From Pyropia haitanensis (lineage: Eukaryota; Rhodophyta; Bangiophyceae; Bangiales; Bangiaceae), in assembly GCA_008729055.1 (NCBI GenBank), contig SDUX01000008.1, positions 3,993,756 through 4,057,755 on the forward strand: DNA of 64,000 bases, in the 5' to 3' direction. The first letter of the stretch is position 1; the number at the start of each line of letters is the position of its first letter. The translations under genes and the position numbers were made by a program. Positions 55,141 through 64,000 of the stretch are shown in pieces. The notes under the pieces were generated by a model. That model worked only from the letters and a program-made list of their open reading frames with translations. It searched no databases and was not told where the DNA came from.

Positions 55141-57846
55141 GTGGCCGGTCAAGCCGGCGAGCGGTCGGACCGGCCGAGGGGGCGACCGGGCGGGACCGGG
55201 GGCGAGCGGGAAGCATGCGACCATGGCTTGCCGTTGGTAGGTGCCTCCCCCTGCGTGTGCGGCGGCCAAATGGGGCGCCCCGCATCTGCTGCTGCTGTTA
55301 CCACAGTCGCTGCCGCCACCGTGTTTGCCGCCGCGGCCGCCGGCCTCCCACCCCACTTTGGTTCCGTGTGCGGTGAAGGGGAGGTTGCGCACACTCCCGC
55401 CTCGCCCCCCTCCACCCCTCTTTCCCTCTTTCCGCCGAGGCCTCTAGCCCCGTCGCGGCGGCAGGTGGGAGGTGGGGGGGCTGGCGGGCGACGGCAGCAA
55501 GGAAGGGAAGGAGATTGCCGAGAGGGCGGCACCGCGGCAACAGGGGGTTGCCGGGGGGGTGAGGGACGTTGCGAGGGTGAGGGCCGCTGGCGGCGGCCGT
55601 GGGCACCCGCCCGCCCCCCTCCTCTGCCCCCGCGCGGATGGTGGGACGGGTCGGCCGCTGGGGTAGGCCTGCCCTGGACGCTAGCGCTGAGGAAGCGGGA
55701 CGGGCGATGTCGCCGGCCGGCGGCTGCCGTCACAGCTCTGCCGCTGGCTCGTGCGCAGTTTTGCCTTCTCGCTCCCCCCGCGTTTCTCTCTTCTCTGCTC
55801 CATCATTGCCCCCAGTCCATGCGCCACGTTAACGGCAGTCTTCCCAATCTGACGCCCATTCCAAGGTCCTCTTCCTTGCTGTACGTGTACGTGTAACGGT
55901 GCTCCTATTGGTCACCCATGTGACGGAGCCGCGTACACGTACAGACATACTAAGCGGACGCCGCCATGTCTAACCAGGATGTACGTGCATACATCGCGCT
56001 AGGTGACGGGCTTAGTGTGGATTTTCGAGCGCTAATGTGAACTCCTGCACCCGTCCCCACTCGATTCTCTGGATCCGGTCACGCATGTCGTCGGGGAGCA
56101 CTGGCCGCGTGTCACAGGCCCACATCCTTCGACGCCGGTCAGCGCCACCAGCTCTGAGACAGCATCACGCTGCGTGCTCACTACCTTTCCTGTTCAGCCA
56201 CGTGCGCCGTCTCTCCTCTCCCCCCCCCCCCCCCCCTTCCCCCGCCTGCTGGCAGTGCCTTGCGTGCGAGCCTCATCGATCGGTTTACCAGCGGCTGCGT
56301 GAAAACTTCTCGCCTCAACGACAACGCCGCCGTCATGGTAGTCATGAACATAGACTGGTAGTATGCCGAGGGGTTCATTGCGCCCTGCCGCAATGGAGAG
56401 CTCTGCGACCGTCCGAGCCGCTGCCGTCCAGTCGGGAGCGGCGACTGGTCGGCAGAGGCGGCGGAGGCCCTTCCACATTGAACCTGATCAAAATACGTTA
56501 ATCGCAGTATTTTCTTGATGTATACAACAAAAATATATTCTTGTGACGGTACACGAATGCAGGCTCGAAGATGTCCTTTCCACGCCCGTCACACGGTACA
56601 GTACTCCGTCACACGAAGGAAAGCGTGCTTGGAATGGGCGTGAACAGGCTTGGATCCCCGGCCGACAAGAATCCGCTCGATATGCAAACAGAGGGCGGGG
56701 AGCGCTCAAGAGCCTCGAGACAGACGCATGAACAGGCAGCTGCGGCCAGACTGTCTGGGGACGACATGCCTATGTCATTTTTGTTGCCTCTTCTTCATGT
56801 CTGTGTCTGTCTCCTCTGATTCACGCTGCATCCTGATGAGGCAAGGGAAACGGGCAACAGGGCATGCCACCGGGGCGCTTGCTGCGGTGGCAATACCCCT
56901 CGTCGGTGATTCACTTCTTGCACCGCTGCCGCCGCCCCCTCCGCCGTCCGAAACGGGCGCGCCGCGGCGGCGTGCCGCCCGCTGCCGGCGGCGGCGTGCC
57001 GGCCCGCCCCACCCGCGTGCAGCGGCTGGCAACAGCGCCGCGCGTCCGCACCGCGACCGCAGTGCGCCGCCGGCGGCACGCGCCGACGCGCGGGGTCTAC
57101 GAGATCTGTGGCGAAGCGTCACCGCGTCCCGACCCGCCCCGCCTGTGGGGCCATCATCAAGGCCGTGAGAGCCATCCGTCACAGCGGCTGCGTCATATGA
57201 TCGCACAGACGGCCGCGCAGGGGCACTGCCCCGTGGCACCCACCGGGATGGGTGGCTGCCACCGCACCAACGTGCCACCCGGCCGTCCCGCCCAGCGCGC
57301 CGCCGCCGCCGGTGGCGGTCGCACTATGGCCGCCCGATCGCCACGCGCCGCGGCTCCTCCGTCCACCCCGCCCGTCGGCGCAACGTGGCGGTGTTGGCGC
57401 CGGCGGGGTAGTGTGCGGGGGGGCGGGGTAGGGTCTGTCTGCCCCCGCCCCCGCTGTCGCGAGCAGACGCGCGCGCCCCGCCCATGCCCGTTGGCGGCCG
57501 CGCCGCCACTGCCGTCCCGCGGCGGCGGCCCGCCGTGTGCCGCCGCCGCCACCGCCTCGGTGCCGCGGCGGCGGCCGCCGCGACGGCAGCCGCGGGAACC
57601 CACCCCAGCGCTGCGAACGCGGGCCCGTCCCAGCAGAGGCGCTCGTCATGCCCCCGTGTCGGTACTTTGTTCCGCCGCTTGCCCACACTGCCCCACCTTC
57701 CACTGCGCCACCCTTCTGCCGTCTTTTCCCTGGGCACCCCGGGTCCTCCTCCGGATACCCACGACCGCTTCTCCCCACCCCCGAGCCGAGTACGGTACCC
57801 CCACCCCCCCCCTTCCCCTCTGACCTCTGTCTCTCCCGTCGCAGCC
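55141..57846. other. Interval without a confident gene, with a hairpin-forming palindrome
   Basis: Apart from the 66-bp palindrome at 55879-55944, the interval shows C runs at 56221-56237 and mixed-composition DNA with only short open frames. The right end has a CTCTGTCTCTCCCGTCGCAG acceptor-like tract ending at 57844, immediately before the next start codon, suggesting a 5'-UTR intron. Confidence 0.4.
55879..55944. repeat. Interrupted palindrome able to form a 23-bp bulged hairpin
   Basis: Outer arms CTGTACGTGTACG (55879-55891) and CGTACACGTACAG (55932-55944) are perfect complements. Inside them GCTCC (55901-55905) pairs with GGAGC (55925-55929), and GTCAC (55911-55915) pairs with GTGAC (55920-55924) around a CCAT loop. 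The pairs are collinear, giving one long stem with left-side bulges. It may be a small RNA precursor, a protein-binding palindrome or transposon debris. Confidence 0.6.
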
Positions 57847-59972
57847 ATGCGCCCCCGCCGCCCCCCCCCCCCCAGCCGGTGGGCGCCGTGCAAGACCGCC
57901 GCGGCGGCGGCGGCCGCCACCACGGCGGTCCTCCTTGGCAGCCTCCCCCCCCCGCCGCGGCGTTTGTCCGCTTCACCTGCGAGCCCGTCTCGCTCTTCTT
58001 TTCCGAAATCTACCGCACCGCCGCGGCGCCCGGCGCGCCCCGCTGCGCCGCCGTCGGCACCGGCCCGCCGCTCGACTGCGCGGCCGCGGCGGACCTGGTC
58101 ACCATTGGCGGCACCTGCTTTGCCGCCGCCACCTCCACCGCCCTGTGCGGCCTCGACTTTATCGGCCGCCTCCGCCTGTCCACCGACTGCACCGCGCCGC
58201 CGCCGGTCGACGCGGCGTGTGGGGTGGCCGCGCCGTGCGCGTACGGCTACCTGGTCGGGGTGGAGCGGGGGTGCCTCGCGGCGCTCCCGCCGGGCACCCG
58301 CGGGTCGGGTGGGGGGGAGACGACCAACGTGGACTGCTCGCTACCGCAGACACTGTTCCGGCTGGACGATGGGAGCTGCCACACGTCCGTCGCGACCGAG
58401 GCGGGCCGCAACTGTGGCCTCCGCACCGTCCCGCGCACGTGTGCGGGCGCGTGCCCGACGCCAACGCCGACACCGCCGCTGCCGGTGGTGATCCTGCCGG
58501 GGGAGGTGGTCATCCCGCCGCTGGTGCTGCGGACGCCGACGCCGTTGCCGACGGCGGCGTCTAGGGCATCGCCATCCGCGCCGGCAACGACGTTGCCACG
58601 AGCAACGGCAGCGACGCCGGCGACGACGTTGCCACGAGCAACGGCAACGACGCCGGCGACGACGTTGCCACGAGCAACGGCAGCGACGCCAGCAACGGCG
58701 GTCCCACGAGCGACGGCAACGGCAATAGCCACGGCCGAGCCAGCGGCATCCGCGCCGGCATCGGCTACCCCAGGCCTGCCAGTCTTCATCTTGCCATCGG
58801 CAACGCCGCCGCCGACGGCGTTGCCACGACCTACAGCAGCGACGCCGGCGACGACGTTGCCACGAGCAACGGCAACGACGCCGCCGACGGCGTTGCCACG
58901 ACCTACAGCAGCGACGCCGGCGACGACGTTGCCACGAGCAACGGCAACGACGCCGCCGACGGCGTTGCCACGACCTACAGCAGCGACGCCGGCGACGACG
59001 TTGCCACGAGCAACGGCAACGACGCCGCCGACGGCGTTGCCACGACCTACAGCAGCGACGCCGGCGACGACGTTGCCACGAGCAACGGCAACGACGCCGC
59101 CGACGGCGTTGCCACGAGCAACGGCAGCGACGCCGGCGACGACGTTGCCACGAGCAACGGCAACGACGCCGCCGACGGCGTTGCCACGACCTACAGCAGC
59201 GACGCCGGCGACGACGTTGCCACGAGCAACGGCAACGACGCCGCCGACGACGTTGCCACGAGCAACGGCAACGACGCCGGCGACGACATTGCCACGAGCA
59301 ACGGCAGCGACGCCGGCGACGACGTTGCCACGAGCAACGGCAACGACGCCGGCGACGACATTGCCACGAGCAACGGCAGCGACGCCGGCGACGACGTTGC
59401 CACGAGCAACGGCAGCGACGCCGGCGACGACATTGCCACGAGCAACGGCAGCGACGCCGGCGACGACGTTGCCACGAGCAACGGCAGCGACGCCAGCAAC
59501 GGCGGTCCCACGAGCGACGGCAACGGCAATAGCCACGGCCGAGCCAGCGGCATCCGCGCCGGCATCGGCTACCCCAGGCCTGCCAGTCTTCATCTTGCCA
59601 TCGGAAACGGTGCTGTCGACGGCCACGCCCACGCCGCAACCGACGACCTCACCCACTCCGCGACCGACGGCGTCGCCCACGCCGCCCCCGACGCCATTGC
59701 CGACGGCTCCACCGACGCCGTCGCCGTCGCCGTCACCAACACCGTCGCCCACGCCAACACTGACGGCGGCGCCCACGCCGTCCCCAACACCGTCGCCAAC
59801 ACCGACGCCGTCACGGACGCCCACGCCGACACCGTCACCGACGCCCACCCCGACGCCGGCGCCGACGCCCACGCCGACACCAGCGCCGACACCCACACCG
59901 ACACCGGCGCCGTCACCGACGCCCACCCCGACGCCGTTGCGGACGCCGTCACCAACGGCGTCGCCCGCCTAG
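57847..59972 (+). CDS. Secreted cysteine-rich protein with long Pro/Thr repeat domain
   Basis: The start [20 protein letters not shown] leads to a hydrophobic signal ([18 protein letters not shown]). A C run at 57946-57957 then shifts the frame into [18 protein letters not shown]. The roughly 170-residue ectodomain has about 13 cysteines ([69 protein letters not shown]). It is followed by ten-residue repeats of types [10 protein letters not shown] and [10 protein letters not shown], and then a PTP/SPTP tail ending TASPA. Signal peptide, disulfide domain and Pro/Thr repeats fit an extracellular-matrix or cell-wall glycoprotein of the hydroxyproline-rich type (inference). No GPI or membrane anchor is visible at the C-terminus. 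Confidence 0.75.
58590..59505 (+). repeat. 30-bp coding minisatellite with 60-bp higher-order units
   Basis: About 30 tandem 30-bp units encode ten-residue Pro/Thr repeats. In the central part two variants alternate ([10 protein letters not shown] / [10 protein letters not shown]) as a 60-bp unit repeated at least five times; the outer parts are of the first type only. All units stay in frame. Confidence 0.9.
58681..58800 (+). repeat. Direct repeat, copy 1 (second copy at 59485-59604)
   Basis: A block of at least 120 bp occurs twice, apparently identically, 804 bp (268 codons) apart. It encodes [20 protein letters not shown] and then [16 protein letters not shown]. The copies bracket the 60-bp repeat array, so the array and its right boundary were probably duplicated as a unit. 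Confidence 0.9.
59485..59604 (+). repeat. Direct repeat, copy 2
   Basis: Second copy of the block at 58681-58800. Identity ends one base beyond TTGCCATCGG, where copy 1 enters the repeat array and copy 2 enters the PTPQPTT tail. Confidence 0.9.
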
Positions 59973-60901
59973 TCCCCGACGGCGCCACCGACGCCGTCGT
60001 CGTCGGCGGTCCTCTCCACGGGCAACCGAAGGGGAGGGGTGCGCCACGGCGGCTGGATGGCGACAGGCGCGGGGGCGGGGGCGGTGGCAAAAGAGCGTTG
60101 CGGGCGGGAGAGTGGGGGAGTGACGGAGAGCGGAGGAGGAGGGGCGAAAGACGGAGGGGGAGGAGGAGGGGGGGGGGCTGACCGCAACGGCACCAGTGGT
60201 GGACGAGTCTCCTTTTTGCTTGTATTCCTATGTCCCGGCGGGTGAGCGCGGGGGGGCAGGGGACGCGCGCGCTGCCGCGTTGGCAGCGGCTGGGGGGCGG
60301 CGGGTGGCGGGCGCGCGCGCCACGGCCGCCGCGCGCGTGCGCCGGCCGCCGCGGCGGCTCGCGACGGCGGCGGCGGCGGCGGCGGCGCCCCCCGCCCGCG
60401 CCGTCGACGCGTCGCCGCCGCGGCGGGGCCTGCGGCGCGCCCCGCCGGCGTCGTCGACGCGGCGCCGCCGCGGCGAGGTCCGCGGCACGCGCCGGCGGGG
60501 ATGGCACGACGGCGCACCCCCTCCCGCCCCCTGGCCGCTCCTCCCGCAGCGGCCGCCGCTACCCGCTGCGGCCGTCGGGAGCGCACCACCACCCGCGCCC
60601 AGCGGGCTGTACCAGTCAATAAAATAGAACCGGGTGCGGCCGTTGGTCGCCCGCGTCGCCGGCATCCCGCGTGTGGCCGCGCGCCCCGTCCCCCTCCTCG
60701 CTCCCCCCCCACCCACCAGCGCCAGCACCCAGACGAGCACGAACAGTGAGTGTGGGGAGACCCAGCAGCCGTCCACCCGCCCACACCGGCACCCTTTCCG
60801 CCCTACGCGTCTCTCCCCTACGCCCTCTGTCCCCCTCAGCGCCACCCCCTGTCAATGCCCTCCACCCGCCGCCGTCGGCGGAGACCCACCCGTGCCGTCG
60901 G
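59973..60901. other. Intergenic region between convergent genes
   Basis: Purine-rich + strand near 60110-60180. An AATAAA at 60618-60623 could serve the Pro/Thr-repeat gene, though 650 bp from its stop is far. A - strand frame (60228-60845) contains a hydrophobic stretch and RFYFIDWYSPLGAGG but shows no family; it is not called. Confidence 0.35.
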
Positions 60902-63472
60902 TCAGCCCCGGCGGCGGCGGCGGCGGCGGCGACGGCGGTGGCGGTGGGGGCGGCGGCGACCGCACCGGCGACGACGGCGGGGGGGAGGCGTCCGCCGCAC
61001 CCGTGGCGCCCGTCGCGGGGACCACAGCGGGGGCCGCGGCGGCGGGAACAGCGCCGGGGGCGGCTCCGGGGGTGGCGGCGGTCCGCGTCGGGGGCCGTTT
61101 CCCTCCCCGGTGGCCATCTCCATTGGAGGCAGCAGCGGTAGTAGCAGCAGCAGCGGCGGGGGTGGGGGTAGGAGCGGGGGTGGCGGGGGTGGGGGTAGGA
61201 ACGGGATTGGCGGGGGTGGGGGCGGGGGTGGGGGCGGGGGAGGGGGTGGGAGTGGGAGAGGGGGTGGGAGCGGGGGAGGGGTGGCGGTGGAAGGGGCCGA
61301 GGTGATGGGGGTGGGGATGGCAGGGGTGGGGGTGGTGGGGGAAGATGCGGTCGGCGTCGGCGTCGGCGGAGCGGCCGCCCCGCTCCGAGCGGCCGCCTGC
61401 TTCTTCTTCCGCCGACTGCTGCTGGTCGTGTCGAGGAAGGCGCGGCGGCCCGCCGAGACGCGCACCGCCTGCGGCGGCCGCTCCGCCGCATCCCCGTCGG
61501 TGGCCGCCGCGGCGGCCGCCGGCGACGCGGCCGCGGTGGCGGCGGCCGGCACGGGCACGGGGGCGGGCGCGGGGGCGGGCGCGGGGGCAGGAGCGCCGGC
61601 GGGCGTCGCGGCTGGCGGCGCGGCCGGTGCCGTGGCCGGGGAGGAGGGGGTGACGGACGGCGCCGCGTCCCCACCGGCGGCGGGGGTGGGAGCCGCCGCC
61701 GCCGCGCCACCACCACCGCCGCCGCCGCCGCCACCACCACCGCCGCCGACACTAGCGGCAGCCGCGACGGTCGATGGAGACGGCGCCTCGGCGGCCACCG
61801 CGGACGTCGCCGCCGGTACCACAGGTGCGGCCGACGACGCGGCCGCGGGCGCGGCGGTGGGGACGCCCTTCCCGTCTGGCACCGACGGCGGCGCCGCCGC
61901 CGCCGTTGCGGCCGCGGCCTTTGCCGCCGCTTTTGCCGCCGCCTTTGGTGGCGCGCCCAGCCGCGGCAGCCGCCACCGCGTTGACAGCAGCCGGTGCTCA
62001 ATGCTCTGCTGCCGCAACACCGCCACGGTCAGCAGCGCGCCCGACAGCGCGAGCAGCGGCAGCCCCGCCGCGGCGGCCACCCCTAACGCCGCGGCAATCC
62101 AGATGCTCGCGGCGGTCGTCAGGCCGCGGTGCGGGCCGCTGCCATTGATGCAGCCCGCGCCGAGAAACCCGACGCCACTCGCAATCTGAGCCGCCACCCG
62201 GTTCGCGTCGCCCGCGGGGAGCCCCACGAGGGATGTAAGCGTAAAGATGGCCGAGCCGAGCGACACGAGCATCAGCGTCCGGAAGCCGGCGGTGCTCTTG
62301 GCCGCCCGCCGCTCGACGCCAATGATGCCCCCGACGAGCATCGCCATGAGCAGGCGGGTAAGCATGTGAAGCTCCACCTCGGGGGTGATGTCGGGTGCCG
62401 CGTAAAAAGGGGGGGGGGAAGGCGGGGGGGAGGCGGGGGAGGGAGAAGCAAAGGGGGGGGGGGGGTGCATCAGCGAGGGGGGGAGCGGCTCTGCCAGCGC
62501 CGCGGGCACCAGCGGGTGCACCGCTGGGGGGGGGGGGGGGGGTGGCGGGCGCGTGAAAAAGGCCGACGCGAGTGGCCGGGGAAACGCCGTGGCGGCGGCG
62601 GGGGAGGGTGATGCCGCCACGGCCACCAGTGGGGGGACGGAAGAGGGTTCCGTTGCGGCAGCCGCCGCCGCCACCGACGGCGGCGGGGAGGGGGCACCCG
62701 CTGCCGCTGCCGCCGGCTCCCGGCCGACCGCAACGACGAGCCGACGGCCTGGCACGAGGCGGCCGTGCCCGGCGTGGCAGCGGGCGGCGCCCACCACCTC
62801 GACCGGCGGCCGGGCGGACCCCGTCGTGCCCCCTGCCGCCGCCGCCGCCCCTGGCCGCACCGCCGCCGCGGCGACCGTCGCCGCGACGCCAAGGACGGCG
62901 GCAGCGACGCGGCCCACGGGCGGCCGCCGCGTGCGGCCGTCGCCGCCGCCGCCGCTGCCGCCGCCACCGGTCGCCATCCTCGGCGGTGGCGGGGGGGACA
63001 TCCGCGGCGACGGCGGCCGCCGCGGCCGCCGCGGTGGCCGCCGCCACGGCGGGGCATCCCCCCCCAGCGCAGGGCCGCCTCCCCAGCGGCCTGCCGCCGC
63101 CGCCCCCACCGCCGCCGCTGCAGCTGCTGCTGCCGCCGCCGCTGCCGGCGACGCCGTCGCTGCCGTCACCGCGGGCGGCGCGCCCCATGGCGGCGCTGGC
63201 CAGACGGGCGGCACAAACGCCACGCCCAGCGGCCGGTCGGTGCCGGCAGCAGCCCCTCTGGCAGCAGTGGAGGCAGTGGTGGTGGCGGCGACGATGGCGG
63301 CCGCGGCGGCGGCGGCGGCGGCAGCGGGTCGTCTTGCTGCCGCGCCCACTGCCGCCGTCGCGGGCGCCGCCGCAACAGGCGGAGGGGTGGCGGCGGTCCC
63401 GCCGCCAGCCGCCGTCCGCGGTCCCTCACCCCTCGCGGCGGCCGCCACCGGGCGGGGTCTTCCTCCACCCAT
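60902..63472 (-). CDS. MgtC-domain membrane protein with long low-complexity extensions
   Basis: About 856 residues. The central part (about 360-490; 62000-62400) is an MgtC/SapB domain: HMLTRLLMAMLVGGIIGVER, STAGFRTLMLVSLGSAIFTL, NRVAAQIASGVGFLGAG and RGLTTAASIWIAAALGVAAA. It has four to five membrane helices and the conserved ER, T-A-G-x-R-T and GxGFLGAG motifs. Bacterial MgtC proteins act in Mg2+-limited growth and acid or virulence adaptation by modulating the F-type ATPase (family knowledge). An Ala/Pro-rich N-terminal region of about 350 residues with another hydrophobic stretch (VAAAVLGVAATVAAAA) could include organelle targeting. The C-terminal tail is Ala/Pro with a basic RRKKKQ. The start at 63472 (MGGGRPRP) is chosen; the frame is open to 63925. 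The exact C-terminus is uncertain. Confidence 0.82.
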   Translation of the reverse strand: MGGGRPRPVAAAARGEGPRTAAGGGTAATPPPVAAAPATAAVGAAARRPAAAAAAAAAAIVAATTTASTAARGAAAGTDRPLGVAFVPPVWPAPPWGAPPAVTAATASPAAAAAAAAAAAAVGAAAAGRWGGGPALGGDAPPWRRPPRRPRRPPSPRMSPPPPPRMATGGGGSGGGGDGRTRRPPVGRVAAAVLGVAATVAAAAVRPGAAAAAGGTTGSARPPVEVVGAARCHAGHGRLVPGRRLVVAVGREPAAAAAGAPSPPPSVAAAAAATEPSSVPPLVAVAASPSPAAATAFPRPLASAFFTRPPPPPPPPAVHPLVPAALAEPLPPSLMHPPPPFASPSPASPPPSPPPFYAAPDITPEVELHMLTRLLMAMLVGGIIGVERRAAKSTAGFRTLMLVSLGSAIFTLTSLVGLPAGDANRVAAQIASGVGFLGAGCINGSGPHRGLTTAASIWIAAALGVAAAAGLPLLALSGALLTVAVLRQQSIEHRLLSTRWRLPRLGAPPKAAAKAAAKAAAATAAAAPPSVPDGKGVPTAAPAAASSAAPVVPAATSAVAAEAPSPSTVAAAASVGGGGGGGGGGGGGGAAAAAPTPAAGGDAAPSVTPSSPATAPAAPPAATPAGAPAPAPAPAPAPVPVPAAATAAASPAAAAAATDGDAAERPPQAVRVSAGRRAFLDTTSSSRRKKKQAAARSGAAAPPTPTPTASSPTTPTPAIPTPITSAPSTATPPPLPPPLPLPPPPPPPPPPPPPPIPFLPPPPPPPLLPPPPPLLLLLPLLPPMEMATGEGNGPRRGPPPPPEPPPALFPPPRPPLWSPRRAPRVRRTPPPRRRRRCGRRRPHRHRRRRRRRRRRG

Positions 63473-64000
63473 GACGCCCGCCGCGATGAGGCCGGCGACG
63501 CCGCGGGGAGAAGGGAGTCGGGACGGCGTGGGGAGAGGAGGCGAAGAGCAAAACGGGAGGGAAGAGGAGCGGGGGGACAAAGGGGAGGGGGGCAACACCA
63601 ACGGATGGCGAGGTGGGGGGAGGCGATGGGGATGGGGGGTCGACGGGGTGGAGGGTGCGCCGCGGCGGCGGCGGACGGGGGCGGTGTTGGGAGACACTGA
63701 CAGACCTTGGGCGGGAGGGGCAAATGAGCCGTTGGGGGGGGGGGGGGGGGGGACGTGTGCAGAGGGGAGGGGGGGGGGTGGGGGGGTAGTGGTTGGGGGG
63801 AGAGGGAACAGGCGCACGGGGCGCAGCGGGCGGGCACGTCCGCCGCAGGTCGCCAGCACGGAGACGCGAAAGGCTCGGCGGTGTCGGGTCGGGGTCCTCC
63901 CGCGGTGCCAATCTGCCCAGACCAAGCCGGTGCGGGCGCACTCCCCCCTCTCGGCCGGGTCGTGGTGGGGGGGGGGGGGGAGGGTAGTTACATCGCGTGG
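63473..64000. other. Upstream region of the MgtC-like gene, window edge
   Basis: Purine-rich on the + strand (63480-63640) with G runs near 63736-63752 and 63967-63980. It probably holds the 5' leader and promoter of the MgtC-like gene, unless translation begins at the in-frame Met at 63925. Confidence 0.35.

Noticed and set aside
58590..59505. Regular 30-bp repeats considered as a CRISPR array
   Set aside because: There are no unique spacers, the units are contiguous and in frame, and the DNA is eukaryotic nuclear.
58247..59926. A 559-codon - strand frame rich in Val/Gly repeats
   Set aside because: Its repeats are simply the reverse complement of the Pro/Thr minisatellite, while the + strand frame has a signal peptide and Cys domain.
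60228..60845. - strand frame with a signal-like stretch and RFYFIDWYSPLGAGG
   Set aside because: The remainder is Arg/Ala low complexity. It could be a small secreted protein but the evidence is too thin to call.

Overview
The window is nuclear DNA of a eukaryote. Several genes have short GT-AG introns, base composition is extremely GC-rich, and long G, C and GCC/GGC runs sit inside and between genes. It contains a cyanobacterial/plastid-type Cpn60 with an N-terminal presequence and a mitochondrial gamma-carbonic-anhydrase-like subunit of the plant/algal type. Together these point to a photosynthetic protist. The sparse short introns, high GC and homopolymer content would suit a bangiophyte red alga (Porphyra/Pyropia-like), but that placement is inference, not proof.

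Layout, left to right. The last exon of an unidentified + strand gene ends at 152. A divergent pair follows: a DIS3/RRP44 exosome nuclease (3824 to 537, -) and a two-exon protein O-mannosyltransferase lacking the MIR region (4324-6489, +). Next, on the - strand, come a small cysteine-rich membrane protein, a BTB-BACK-MATH-like protein and Cpn60. From about 15.4 to 38 kb lies a gene-poor, less GC-rich tract. It holds one intact-looking single-pass membrane protein gene (23572-24822), a decayed ABCG transporter, a decayed hAT transposase fragment, possible copia remnants, and four copies of a short conserved C-terminal coding motif. The window becomes gene-dense again after 38 kb: a helical-repeat protein with one intron, a WDR54-like propeller, RPS25 (2 exons), the gamma-CA-like subunit (3 exons), a PDCD2-like protein, a secreted cysteine-rich plus Pro/Thr-repeat protein, and a eukaryotic MgtC-domain membrane protein.

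The genes do not form one pathway. RPS25 and PDCD2-like belong to 40S ribosome production, DIS3 to RNA decay and processing, Cpn60 to plastid protein folding, and the gamma-CA-like protein to respiratory complex I. PMT and the Pro/Thr-repeat protein are plausible partners in making O-glycosylated wall proteins (inference).

Four otherwise well-conserved genes change reading frame exactly at G/C homopolymers of about 10 or more bases. Assembly indels are the simplest explanation; the listed spans ignore these breaks. Splice sites were inferred by eye from conserved protein alignment across GT/AG boundaries. Family assignments rest on motif recognition, not on a search.
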